From Smittium culicis (Eukaryota > Kickxellomycota > Harpellomycetes > Harpellales > Legeriomycetaceae), in contig LSSN01006060.1 in the NCBI GenBank assembly GCA_001970855.1, forward strand, positions 1 to 24,061: a stretch of 24,061 nt of DNA, in the 5' to 3' direction. The first letter of the stretch is position 1. Every line of letters starts with the position of its first letter. The notes under the pieces were generated by a model. That model searched no databases and had not been told where the DNA came from. It worked only from the letters and a program-made list of their open reading frames with translations. The position numbers and the translations under genes are program-made. This document shows positions 1-8,820 of the stretch, piece by piece.

Positions 1-324
1 CCCCCCCCCCTCCAAGGAGTTTTCCAACTAGCCCCAACCGGGCTTCGTTGAAATTCGAAAGTAAATTTTTTTCATCAGAACGGATCGGCGTCGGTATGAA
101 CCGGCCGATCGTCGTTGTTCGGTGATTTCGCCACCGGCTGCAGCTCAGGAGTATGTGGTCGACCGTTTCAGGCACACACAGGTTGCAGCAGGGGCAAAAT
201 TTTTTTGAATTTTTGGTCGACGATTTTCATGTTTGACAGGCGCTGGGCAGTCCTGAAGGCCCAGCTTCAGGTCCGGATACATAGCTTGAAGGTCAACCCA
301 GTCGCCTTTCTCTTTTACGAATAA
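1..324 (-). pseudogene. LINE (non-LTR retrotransposon) reverse-transcriptase protein, C-terminal fragment, frameshifted
   Basis: The minus strand encodes the C-terminal zinc-knuckle region found downstream of the reverse transcriptase in many LINEs. Codons 226 down to 2 read ...FCPCCN..., then ETVDHILLSC, giving a C-x2-C-x9-H-x4-C pattern (Cys codon at 196-194 is the first ligand). The frame stays open to the window edge and ends in a Leu-Leu-Gly-Gly-Gly-Gly run encoded by the poly-C/G tract at position 1. The upstream part (about 322-198, EKGDWVDLQAMYPDLKLG) is in another frame. The switch falls in the A7/T4 homopolymers at 197-206, so one base was gained or lost, or was miscalled. GC content drops sharply at about 325, which marks the edge of the fragment. 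Most of the element is absent: the RT palm, the endonuclease and ORF1 are not seen. The family is recognised from the knuckle only; the clade is unknown. Confidence 0.68.
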
Positions 325-661
325 TATAATATATTTTGATATTGAAAAATATTCAAATTATATATTATACTAGTAGCCATGATTCTACTCTCAATCGAGC
401 GTTAATTCTCATCTTTTTAAAATACAATGTAGAAAAGTTTTTTTAAACTATAGGTGAGCTAATTAATTCAATATTTTATAGAATACCTGTATTGGAATTA
501 CTAAGCCTAAGATTCGTGAGATTCTTATCAATTATAAATAGAGATAATGAGTGAGTTTAAATATATGTAAAATTTATTTAGTTGTTGTAATTAAAAATAC
601 AGGCAACAGGAATCTATACTATTGAGATAAAGAGTAAAAGCTTATAATAAATAGTAGCGAA
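325..661. other. AT-rich spacer, 3' side of the flavin oxidoreductase gene
   Basis: No open frame or RNA gene is visible. This interval is the 3' flank of the minus-strand oxidoreductase and presumably holds its 3' UTR. It is bounded on the left by the sharp composition step into the LINE fragment. Confidence 0.6.
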
Positions 662-1888
662 CTAATGAATGAGGCTTTTGGCGTATAGGTATTGATTTGG
701 GTATGCAATGTCAACACCGAGTTCAACGGCGGCACGTTTAACGATGGAAGGCTCCAGCAAGAATTGGCGAGCAAGGAAGACAACATCGCTCTTACCAGAC
801 TGCAGGATGTCCTCAATTTCAGAAGGTTTAGTGATCATACCGACAGCACCAGTAGCGATATTAGCTTCTTTTCTAATTTGTTCGGCGAATGGGACTTGGA
901 ACATGGGACCGGCGCTGATGACTTGTTCGTTTGAAATTCCTCCGGAGCTGCAATCGATGAGATCAATACCAATATCTTTGAGCAATTTAGACAATCTGAC
1001 GGAGTCTTCGTTGGTCCAACCATTTTCGATCCATTCGTGGCAAGAAATTCTAACCCAAACAGGCTTGGATTCAGGGAAGATTTTTCTTACTTTTTCAGAT
1101 ATTTCAAGCAAGATTCTTGTTCTGTTTTCGAATGAGCCACCGTAGATATCGGTTCTTTTGTTTGCATTTGGGCTCAGGAATGAGGACAAGAGATAACCGT
1201 GAGCAGCATGAATTTCAATAAAATCATATCCAGCTTTATCGACTCTGACGGCAGCATTTACAAAAGATTGTATTATTCTTTCAATTTGTTCGACTGATAG
1301 CTCCTTCGGATCAGCAGAGGTTTCATCAAAAGCAATATCTGATGGACCATAAACTTCGTCAACCCAGCCGCCAATTGAGTTACCAGCAATACCGCGTCTT
1401 GATTCCCAGAGTGGCAAACTAGATCCTTTTCTTCCAGAGTGAACAATTTGGATTCCGATTTTGACGTTATTGCTTTTAGCAATATCAACAACCTTTTTGT
1501 GAGATTCAATGTGCTCATCTTTCCAAATTCCTGCGCAGTTGATTGATATACGTCCATGTGGCTCAACAGCGGAGGCTTCGACAACAATTCCACCAGGAGA
1601 TTGCATTGATAGACCACCATAATGAGCAATGTGCCAGTTAGTGAGAAAACCGTCTTGTGAGGAGTACATGCACATTGGCGAGACTATAATTCTGTTTGAG
1701 AAAGTTATTCCTCTTTGGACAAACGGAGTGAAAGTCAAAGGAAGTGCTTTCTTTGAATCTTCTTCAAGGCTTATTTTTTTCCCTTCAACGACAAGACCTG
1801 TGGCAGAGCCTGGGTTCGAGGATTGGTATTGTAAGAAGTCGAGTGGATTCTCTTTGAATTCAGTTTTTAAATCGGTTACGACCTTCAT
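662..1888 (-). CDS. Old Yellow Enzyme family NADH:flavin oxidoreductase, YqjM-like (complete, intronless)
   Basis: Encodes a 408-residue FMN-dependent TIM-barrel oxidoreductase that should reduce activated C=C bonds (enones, enals) using NAD(P)H; the natural substrate is unknown. I chose the ATG at 1888 because it gives MKVVTDLKTEF and has AAAA just before it. An in-frame ATG at 1939 would add 17 unconserved residues. Motifs in order: SPMCMYSS (Cys73 and Tyr75, the YqjM-class flavin-contact Cys/Tyr), HSGRKG (150-155), EIHAAHGYL (His227 and His230, substrate-binding pair; Tyr232), RTDIYGGSFENR (from 245), SSGG (314-317), GAVGMIT (phosphate binding, 347-353) and LAR (372-374). The His-His pair and the N-terminal Cys mark the YqjM subclass rather than the classical yeast OYE type (His-Asn, Thr). 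The length is slightly above bacterial YqjM because of about 45 extra N-terminal residues. No frameshift, signal peptide or membrane segment is seen. The large ORFs on the opposite strand are shadows. Confidence 0.95.
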   Translation of the reverse strand: MKVVTDLKTEFKENPLDFLQYQSSNPGSATGLVVEGKKISLEEDSKKALPLTFTPFVQRGITFSNRIIVSPMCMYSSQDGFLTNWHIAHYGGLSMQSPGGIVVEASAVEPHGRISINCAGIWKDEHIESHKKVVDIAKSNNVKIGIQIVHSGRKGSSLPLWESRRGIAGNSIGGWVDEVYGPSDIAFDETSADPKELSVEQIERIIQSFVNAAVRVDKAGYDFIEIHAAHGYLLSSFLSPNANKRTDIYGGSFENRTRILLEISEKVRKIFPESKPVWVRISCHEWIENGWTNEDSVRLSKLLKDIGIDLIDCSSGGISNEQVISAGPMFQVPFAEQIRKEANIATGAVGMITKPSEIEDILQSGKSDVVFLARQFLLEPSIVKRAAVELGVDIAYPNQYLYAKSLIH

Positions 1889-2536
1889 TTTTATTAAGCG
1901 ACTGTAAGTGAAAATTATTTTGCTGGTGTATAAGATCAATTGACTTGCAACTGTAAAATAATTGTAGTAATATTATGTCTAAAACTGCTTGCTATTTATA
2001 CTTTTTCTGCTAACGATTTTTTGTAGTTATTTAGACGCATTTATTTACTTGCTGTTATGTACTCTATAGTATACGATATTACCGCAGCATAAAATTTCTT
2101 TGATTAGTAATATGGTATACGCAATTTGTGGAGTAAGCAAATAGCAGTTGGACTTTATATATACTTGGGGTTTTTTATGAGTGATTTTAGCGCTAAAAGT
2201 TTTTTTTTGCTGCAGCTTATCTCTCGTATTTGATAGCGAAGTCCAAACAATTGCCTCAATTTTAAAAGCGCGGCATTTATAGAGCTATTGAATAATGTTA
2301 AATAGCTGTTCCGATAAAAAAAAAAGCACATCCAATAATTTCGTTTTACGTTAATGATGTTTATTTTTGGGCTCTAATTGACCTATCGCATTTTCATTTG
2401 CATCTTGGTTAGTCCTTACATAAAGGCCGATAATTTGGGATATTGGCATTAACTAATATGAAAAAATCATAGTTTTGTTTCGATCCATTCCATAACAAAA
2501 TACTACTTTTGATCTGCCTAATCTATCCAACCATTT

Positions 2537-2833
2537 TTAACCCTTTCCTGATAAACGCTATTTAAAAAATCTAAACCATTGATTCGTCAGAGATTTATAT
2601 GTGACTATTTTACTTGCTACTATCCATATACAAGCCTATACTCTTATTAGGCTCGGAATTTAACTATTTTTATTGAACACTGTTATCTATATTTTGAGGT
2701 CAATAAAAATAATATAATATAGATGTTAATAAATATCCGTTTGTTAAAGAATAACAGAAAATAGTATATTTACTTATTAATAAACGAATCAATAAATTGA
2801 ATTTTTCAAAGAGTGTTGGACGGGAAAGGTTAA
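2537..2833 (+). mobile_element. TTAA-flanked TIR element (MITE), copy C
   Basis: A 297-bp non-coding segment that begins TTAACCCTTTCC and ends GGGAAAGGTTAA, so the ends are inverted repeats with TTAA at both edges. Its last 60 bases (AATCAATAAATTGA... to AAAGAGTGTTGGACGGGAAAGG) match the right ends of the copies at 7987-8183 and 20880-21093. It is longer than the other copies. Bases 2485-2520 just to its left resemble the internal left part of the same family, so it may have inserted into an older copy. The TTAA target and CCC-starting termini fit the piggyBac superfamily; no transposase is present. Confidence 0.6.
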
Positions 2834-3019
2834 CAAAAATAATATACTTATAAGCTCCATCCAGTTATTGGTCCGATCGATAATTACAACAAACTATATA
2901 CTATCGTAGAAATCATAAACCGATCAAATAAGTCGCTAATTAAAAAAATGTTAGATAGCAAAGAGTTGCCTAACTATTCCATACTATAGTAATATCTAGA
3001 CATAACCAGCAGATAAAAT

Positions 3020-3107
3020 TTACCCTTTCAGGGATGGTTAAATTTTTTTCAGATACCTAATATAGCTGACGCATTCAATAAAAATTGTATAAAATTAGGA
3101 TATTTAA
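3020..3107 (+). mobile_element. TTAA-flanked TIR element (MITE), partial copy E (left end)
   Basis: This is a left end only. It starts TTACCCTTTCAGGG and continues through a segment ending in ATATAGCTGAC that parallels the left half of the family (compare ATAGCCGAC in copy D read on the minus strand). It stops exactly where copy D begins, and no right end is evident beyond 3302, so it is truncated or interrupted by D. Confidence 0.42.
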
Positions 3108-3302
3108 TTAACCTTTTCATCCCTAGCAACCTTATAAAAAATCAATTTTATGATTCGTTCATGATTTATAGAGGCTTATTATTTATAGTTATTTAAAAAT
3201 ATTCTTATGTTTCTTGAAGCTCTGGATCTATGCTAATTTAATTGTTCGTTGTCGGCTATATCTATTGGGCCAAAAATAGTCAACTGCCTGTGAAAGGGTT
3301 AA
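3108..3302 (-). mobile_element. TTAA-flanked TIR element (MITE), copy D, minus orientation
   Basis: A 195-bp element. On the plus strand it starts TTAACCTTTTCATCCC and ends TGTGAAAGGGTTAA. Read on the minus strand, its left part (CAGTTGACTATTTTTGGCC, then ATAGCCGACAAC) matches the left part of copy B at 20880 (CAGTAGACTATTTTTGACC, then ACAGCCAACTG). Its right part (ACGAATCATAAAATTGA) matches copy A. It has TTAA at both edges and no coding capacity. Confidence 0.6.
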
Positions 3303-3880
3303 TTCCTTGACCAAGATTTATTTTTTTAGTTTTCTTCACGCCATAATTTATATCATAGCTATCGTACCAACAAAATTTCGTGACTGAATTAAAAAAAACC
3401 CCTATCTTTATTTTTTTCTACAAAAATTACCTGACCAAGTATTTTGAAAATTAGTTTAATATTCGGATTCAAATAATGTAACTATTGAAATTAAAGCAAG
3501 CTTCTCAAAAGCTCATTGCTGAACTAAAAAAGTCATAAAAAGAAAAGTTCAAGACAATTTATTCATGTGAAATGTAGTGCAAGAATAAAACTTTCGCTAA
3601 AAATAGCCAATAATGTATATGCCTCTGATGTACAGCTAATATTACAATATCGCTGGATTTGCTTTGTTTATGTGATAATTGCTCAATTGCTCTACATAAG
3701 GAAATAGCTAAAAATTATTTCTATATAAACACCAATAATATGCTATATTGTTATCATATTTTATTTGACCAATTGACCAATAGACTTCATTTACACCTAA
3801 AAAAAGTCTCAAGCTGTGCCCATGTTATGGGAAGAGTTGATCATTAGCCAGCCGTACATAAAAAAAATTTATTTACAATA

Positions 3881-4867
3881 ATGTTTGATGTACATGCACA
3901 TATCCAGAACTGCGATTCATTAGATGCGGTAAAAGAGCTGATCGAAAACGATGCGATATCGGGTATTTGCTTAATGGGTACTTGCTATTCAGATCTCGAT
4001 AAGGTGAGAGAGCTAGCAATAGAGTATCCAAAAAAAGTCATTCCGGCATTCGGGATACATCCCTACTTTGCCAATGAAGTAACAGCGCCTGCCTTTAGCG
4101 CTAGTACGGATGAAGTCTTGGGATGCGAAGATAGTGGTGAATACGATACTAAAAATATCCTCCTAGATTTTGAAAGTAGACTGCTCGTATATTTGAACGA
4201 GTTTCCAGGATCGGTAATTGGAGAAATTGGTCTGGATAAAGTGGCTGTCGATAGGCGCACGGGCAAGGTGTTTGATTATAGCGTTCAGAAAGCTGTCTTT
4301 GATGCGCAGTTTCGGATTGCTTCGAAGCTGAACAAACCGGTTTCTCTCCATTGCGTAAAAGCTCATCAGGATATGTACGACTATTTAAGCTCTAGATTGA
4401 GCGAGCTAGAAGCCACCGCAGCTCGCGTAAGCGATACTGAAATTATAGGTAGTAATAGTATTAAAGCTAGGTCTTTAGATTCGATGAATAGCGTCACTAA
4501 ACATAGGAGTAAGCCTAAAAAGAGAGTTCTTAACCTGGCTTCTCATTTCCCCAGCAAGATAATGTTACATTCGTACAGCGGTTCTGCTGAGCTTGCAAAA
4601 AGATTCTTGAAACTTCCAATTGGTCTTGGAAATCGGATATATTTCAGCTTCTCGCAATTCGTGAACATGAGGTCGAGCAAATTAGGTGATACTCTTATGG
4701 TTATCCCGCAGAACAGGATACTCTTAGAATCGGATTTGGAGGATCCCAGGAACGTTTACTCATCGCTGCTGACAGTCCATAAATGGGCCAGCGAAAAGCT
4801 ATGCATTCCACAGGAAGAAATGCTGAAAATATCCTTGCAAAATTCTGCCGATTTCTTCTCGAGATAA
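3881..4867 (+). CDS. TatD-family metal-dependent hydrolase, Scn1-like (complete, intronless)
   Basis: A 328-residue amidohydrolase-fold protein of the TatD family, whose members are Mg2+-dependent DNases/exonucleases. The sequence pattern recalls the fungal Scn1 branch (S. pombe Cut9-interacting protein), so the substrate in vivo is uncertain. All metal and active-site landmarks are present: DVHAHI (His5, His7), GIHP (58-61), GEIGLD (Glu115), SLHC (His157), MLHSYSGS (His230) and ESD (Asp285). The start is secure because MFDVHAHI places the HxH pair at the usual N-terminal position. Residues 171-222 form a polar Ser/Thr/Lys-rich insertion between the His157 and His230 strands, longer than in bacterial TatD and probably a surface loop. 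It is divergent from the oxidoreductase gene and convergent with the squalene epoxidase gene, 263 bp apart. Plus-strand AATAAA hexamers near 4993 and 5030 could serve as polyadenylation signals. Confidence 0.93.
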   Translation: MFDVHAHIQNCDSLDAVKELIENDAISGICLMGTCYSDLDKVRELAIEYPKKVIPAFGIHPYFANEVTAPAFSASTDEVLGCEDSGEYDTKNILLDFESRLLVYLNEFPGSVIGEIGLDKVAVDRRTGKVFDYSVQKAVFDAQFRIASKLNKPVSLHCVKAHQDMYDYLSSRLSELEATAARVSDTEIIGSNSIKARSLDSMNSVTKHRSKPKKRVLNLASHFPSKIMLHSYSGSAELAKRFLKLPIGLGNRIYFSFSQFVNMRSSKLGDTLMVIPQNRILLESDLEDPRNVYSSLLTVHKWASEKLCIPQEEMLKISLQNSADFFSR

Positions 4868-5130
4868 AAAAAAGTAATGTAATTGGCTCAATTGAATGCC
4901 TCTATCAACTGAAAATTCACATTTACAAATTTAGGGTTTTAGGGTTTTTATTTTGCTTTTACTTTTGAGTTTTTAATTTGTTGCGAAAATACAATAAATT
5001 GTAAAATAAATTTAACCTTATAATCAAATAAAAAATAAAAAAATCATAAAAGTCTGAATTTGTATTAATTAAGATAAAATAAAAGTATCAAGAATGAGAA
5101 AATCTTCGCTTGGTAAGAAAGTGCTTATAA

Positions 5131-6582
5131 TTAAGGGAAAATCTCTTCAGCAATCAATGGGAAGAAAATATAAGCAGCAATCAGAAGCGTGTATATGGCT
5201 TTAAAGAAGTGGAAGAACAGGCTAAACACGGAATTAAACTTTGAAACTTCAAGGTACATCGCATAGATCGCAACAAGGAAGAAGTGGTATGCAAGAACAT
5301 ATGGGCTTGTATTATTTCCTGAAAGTAAGCCACTAGGTCCTGTGACGGCGCTTCCTCCAAGTAAGAAATATTTGAAGCAAGCGTCGCGTAAATTTCTGTA
5401 TGGCTCACTGTCCCCAGAAAATAATGAGTATAGTGCAACTGAAAGCGTGTTGATTACAAGAGCGCGGGGTTTACGAAGATTGTATACATTTTCCAAGGCT
5501 TTGCTAATCGCTTCGTGGTCGTTAAGGTCAGGAATATTCTTAGTTGATAGCTGTTCTGACATGTAGACACAGTCCCATAACCCAACAGTCATTCCACCGC
5601 CAGTTAAAGGATGTCTCATATTGTAGCTGTCGCCGATAAAGGCAGCACCATAAACTTTGTTCTTCTTTGACGGGTATGAGGAATTAGTCATAACTTTAAG
5701 GCGCTTTGTAGACTCTAGGCATTTTAAATAAGCTTCTTTCGTAGCCTCAGGAAGCGACTTACCCGCAGCTTCAATATATTTACGTAATGCTCCAGTACTT
5801 TGGCTAGGTAATTTGGTTCCAGGCACATCAACTAGAACTCTAGTCTCAGTGTCACTCACTTGATACATTAGAATGGGAGTAAACCCAGTCAAGAAGACAT
5901 GACCATTTCTAGGACATGGAAGAGGGTTAGATTCAGGGTGGTTAATAATGAAACCAACGAAATGGGACTTTAAAGCAGGTTTTTTTGTAGGGGAATTTAA
6001 AGTTCTGAATTTAGAATAAATCCCATCGGCTACTATGGTTAAAGGGGCCTTGATAGTTATTTTATCATCAACTGAAGATTTTTCGTCAAGAGAACTAGCA
6101 GAGCCATCGATGGCGGCACCATGGCTAGGTACAACTTTAACACCTTCGATTCTGTTGTCTTTGGAGTTGAAAATCAATTCGTTTACTTCAGCTTCGAGAC
6201 AAGTTGCATTTACTTCTGCTTTACAGGCAGCGCGTAAACTATTCAAAAGATTTCCGTGATGGAAAGAGGCACCTTTTAATCGAAGACCAGTTTTAGCGTC
6301 TATATTATAAGGAATATAGACAGTTTCATTTTTGAAAGCAATATGGTAACCGCTTGTTGGAACAGCAGAGATGCCATTAAATACATCACCGAGGCCTAGC
6401 TTTTCAAGGGCTTCAATTCCACCGGGCTGCATGAGTTCGCCGACGATTCTATCTGGTTTATCCCAGCTGCGTTCTACAATTAAAACTTTTCTTCCATCCC
6501 TGGCCATTGCTGTAGCAATTGCTGCACCGATAGGGCCAGCGCCAATTACTATGACATCATAGTTTTTGCTCGCAATCTTACT
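5131..6582 (-). CDS. ERG1: Squalene epoxidase, exon 2 (secure part of the gene)
   Basis: Continuous 483-codon frame ending at TAA (5133-5131). It is listed separately because its boundaries are firm, while the first exon is a prediction. The residues upstream of the internal ATG at 6507 complete the FAD-binding Rossmann motif, and an in-frame TAG (6585-6583) ends the open frame exactly at the AG acceptor. Confidence 0.93.
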   Translation of the reverse strand, partial: SKIASKNYDVIVIGAGPIGAAIATAMARDGRKVLIVERSWDKPDRIVGELMQPGGIEALEKLGLGDVFNGISAVPTSGYHIAFKNETVYIPYNIDAKTGLRLKGASFHHGNLLNSLRAACKAEVNATCLEAEVNELIFNSKDNRIEGVKVVPSHGAAIDGSASSLDEKSSVDDKITIKAPLTIVADGIYSKFRTLNSPTKKPALKSHFVGFIINHPESNPLPCPRNGHVFLTGFTPILMYQVSDTETRVLVDVPGTKLPSQSTGALRKYIEAAGKSLPEATKEAYLKCLESTKRLKVMTNSSYPSKKNKVYGAAFIGDSYNMRHPLTGGGMTVGLWDCVYMSEQLSTKNIPDLNDHEAISKALENVYNLRKPRALVINTLSVALYSLFSGDSEPYRNLRDACFKYFLLGGSAVTGPSGLLSGNNTSPYVLAYHFFLVAIYAMYLEVSKFNSVFSLFFHFFKAIYTLLIAAYIFFPLIAEEIFP

Positions 6583-6796
6583 CTATAGTCGATAAGGGGA
6601 GGGGTATATTTTTATGTTAGTCATAAAATTTATCTAAAATGTCTTGTATTAAGACGGTAAGACAATATATATGTACTAAAAAATACAATGAGGAAGTATG
6701 GCCAACCTTATCTTTGCAAGTGAGAATTAGAGATCGATCATTAATAAATTTTGCATATGGCGAGGCACTGTCCAGCTTGTTGACGTTAAAACTCAT
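5131..6796 (-). CDS. ERG1: Squalene epoxidase (squalene monooxygenase), two exons
   Basis: FAD- and NADPH-dependent enzyme that converts squalene to 2,3-oxidosqualene, an oxygen-requiring step of ergosterol synthesis on the ER or lipid droplets. Exon 2 is 6582-5131. It starts in frame after an AG acceptor with SKIASKNYDVIVIGAGPIG, the dinucleotide-binding GxGxxG; an internal ATG at 6507 would cut this motif in half, so it is not the real start. Proposed exon 1 is 6796-6707 (30 residues from MSFNVNKLD), giving about 513 aa, close to yeast Erg1 (496). Other motifs in the 513-aa model: RIVGELMQPGG (75-85), VADG (214-217), IGDSYNMRHPLTGGGMTV (the second FAD motif, from 346), then LSVALYSLF and CFKYF, and two hydrophobic C-terminal segments (about 460-475 and 482-506) that would anchor it to the membrane. 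The FAD motif has GDS where GDA is common. Exon 1 and its donor are less certain than exon 2. Confidence 0.92.
6583..6706 (-). other. Predicted spliceosomal intron of the squalene epoxidase gene
   Basis: On the minus strand the acceptor is ...CGACTATAG at 6583. A branch-site-like GACTAAC lies about 35 nt upstream of it. The phase-0 donor AAG|GTTGGC at 6706 joins exon 1 to exon 2 in frame (124 nt). A second phase-0 donor candidate, GTACAT at 6676-6671, would give a 94-nt intron and ten more residues. The acceptor and branch site are convincing; the donor choice is not settled. Confidence 0.62.
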
Positions 6797-6946
6797 CGCG
6801 GAATATATTAAGCTTACAAAGAAGAGAAAATGTAATTTGAAGTTAGCTACGTCTAGATTGATATGAAACACAAGCTACCTTTTAAATGTCGGTAGACAAT
6901 TTCTTTTTTTTTCAGCATATTCCAATAACTGAGTATGCTTTAAGGT

Positions 6947-7547
6947 TTATTTTCTTTCCAATTCCTGCAAATATGAATTCTGGCCAATGAGTAACCCGGA
7001 TCTTGGCAAAAAAATCAATAGCCCAATGACATGAAAATAAAAACCAATCCAGATAATCCATTCGGCAAAGCCATTAAAGCTTGTATAAATTGTGGAGGAT
7101 TGACGAATAATACTGGAGCTGAAAACAAACAACAATGGTAGCTATAAAAAAAGGTCGTACAAATATACTGGCGTTGGCGCATTTCATAAAGAATCAGCTG
7201 TTCATTAAATAATCACATTCAACTGCCCATTTCTGCAATAAAGATAATTAAACGAAAAAAATAAATAAATAAATCTGTACCTTAGGATACCACCCGATCG
7301 TAGCCTATTGAATCTACTGCAGCTTTCATCGGAATCTCCTTTTCTGCTGCCATAATTACTATACATTTGCCCAATTGGCTTGCTACTTCCACTGCCGCAT
7401 ACGATACTCCATTCTTTATTGCCTTAATAGTGAAATTCGACCAAACTCGCCATATTTCGCTGTTTTTGTATCTACTTGTGCTTTCGCCGTCAGATTCACG
7501 GATATACACACATTCATACCACTCTATAATATAGGATGATTTTATAC
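6947..7547 (-). pseudogene. Unrecognised gene-like island (relic or multi-exon gene), minus strand
   Basis: The GC content and codon-like texture rise here compared with the flanks. A frame without stops runs on the minus strand from about 7547 to 7282 (over 80 codons, including YECVYIRESDGES, KAIKNGVSYAAVEVASQLGK and MAAEKEIPMKAA). It has no ATG at its head and is preceded by an AG that could be an acceptor. Downstream on the same strand there are two strong acceptor-like sites, TTTATTGCAG (about 7230) and TGTTTGTTTTCAG (about 7120). The second is followed by an open, hydrophobic stretch (APVLFVNPPQF, then LMALPNGLSGLVFIFMSLGY) in one frame and a longer one to 6947 in another. I do not recognise the family. 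It may be a gene with small introns or a decayed gene; the stops in every frame at 6947-7135 favour decay. Confidence 0.35.
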
Positions 7548-8820
7548 ATCGCTATCAACTACATATCTCATACCACCACTTTTTATAATCAGCGTACCAG
7601 TTATCCTTTCATAAACATTCTTAATTCATTGTATACTAAGATTCATTAACATACCAGTTACTTATTTAAATCTCAAACATTAATGATTTATTCGGAACTT
7701 GAATGCCCATGTTTCCATATAATAACATTGCCTCCAAAATGAGGTAAGTATAATGTCAATTTTAAAGTAAAGTTTAATAAAAGCTTTTATGATACTAGCA
7801 TGAATGTGATTACCATAAAATGGAATGTTAACATACATAAAATTCTTATTATGTTCATATGGCTATTTTCTCATTTGTATATTTCTATTTAATTATTAAT
7901 TGTCAAATTATATCACTCAAACTCTATTAGACTATTTCGTCGTCCAATAAACAAAAAAGTCATAATTGAATATTCTCGGTTGTTATTTACCCCTTTCCCA
8001 GTACGGTAAATTATTTCTGATTTACCAGCTGTAGCCAACTATGCTTAATTAAAATAGTTTAATTTGAAGCTTCATAAAAATATTGGTATACTGCATAGCA
8101 CTAGCAAATAATAAACTTGCTTACAAATCAATAACGAATCGATAAATTTAACATTTTATAATGTGTTGGACGCGAAAGGGTAATACTACTCTTTATAGCT
8201 TCCAAATATATATCTATATATTCGAGAGTTTTATTTTTGAATTTTATGGTTTTTTGAATTTAAATCTACATTTTATGAAATAAATAATAGCTTTAAAGTG
8301 TCATATTTTTAAATTTGCACAAAAGAGCTTTTTATCTTACAACCTTCTAAAACTTGAATTTCTTCGCATTCACTTTAAATGTAAAAATTTTTTACTGTGC
8401 AGAAACATCACCTTCGACTATATGTAAAAATTTCCCGATTCTAATCACAATCAGTTTTTTAAAATGTATAAAGACAGCTTTATTAGATTTATGGTTCTTA
8501 GATACCAGGTGTAATACTCACTGAATTATGCTTAATACTGTGTTAAGCAGCCCAAAATATTCCAGATACCTATGGTCTATCGTTTTCATGAAATTTTATT
8601 AATTGATTTATGAATCTAAAATTTTAACAAGTTCCTTAAAATATTAACTATACATAATTACTCTCTTGCACTTGATGATCTATAAAAAATTAATCAATCA
8701 AAACACGATATATCTTTCAATTTATCAATAGTAATATACACTACTAAAAAAAACATGTAGTACCAATAAAATTCCGAGAATAAAAATTTTTTATATGAAA
8801 AAAAAAACACGCTCAACAAA
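7548..8820. other. AT-rich spacer with one MITE
   Basis: No gene is visible. It contains one copy of the TTAA-type inverted-repeat element (7987-8183). Many T/A homopolymers are present and no structured RNA was recognised. Confidence 0.5.
7987..8183 (+). mobile_element. TTAA-type TIR element (MITE), copy A
   Basis: A 197-bp element running from TTACCCCTTTCCCAG to GCGAAAGGGTAA. Its interior aligns with copy B at 20880-21093: CAGCTGTAGCCAACT versus CAGCCAACTGTAATC; GAAGCTTCATAAAAATATTGGT versus GAGCTCATAAGAAATATTGGTG; AATCGATAAATTTA near the right end in both. The TTAA edges are degenerate here (TTAC and GTAA), consistent with an older insertion. No coding capacity. Confidence 0.6.

Larger units (their letters stand above)
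1889..3880. other. 2-kb divergent spacer between oxidoreductase and TatD genes
   Basis: No convincing gene. The spacer must contain the promoters of both flanking genes, which diverge from it, but no motif I trust is visible. About 2480-3302 is occupied by a cluster of TTAA-flanked inverted-repeat elements (listed separately). A 62-codon open stretch at 3659-3847 lies just upstream of the TatD start and looks fortuitous. Confidence 0.6.

Noticed and set aside
662..1907. Several plus-strand ORFs (for example 708-1145 and 1629-1907) and a second minus-strand frame (1273-1629)
   Set aside because: Shadows of the oxidoreductase gene; compositions reflect its complementary codons.
3659..3847. 62-codon open stretch upstream of the TatD gene
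   Set aside because: No recognised motif, and the TatD N-terminus is complete without it; probably fortuitous or part of the leader.
4932..4952. Two TTTAGGG-like units, reminiscent of telomeric repeats
   Set aside because: Only two units, in a 3' intergenic region; not a telomere array.
5181..6562. ORFs on both strands overlapping squalene epoxidase
   Set aside because: Shadow frames of a strongly supported gene.
6617..6871. 84-codon minus-strand ORF upstream of squalene epoxidase exon 2, taken whole
   Set aside because: Its C-terminal half is intron sequence; only the part from the ATG at 6796 to 6707 is proposed as coding exon 1.
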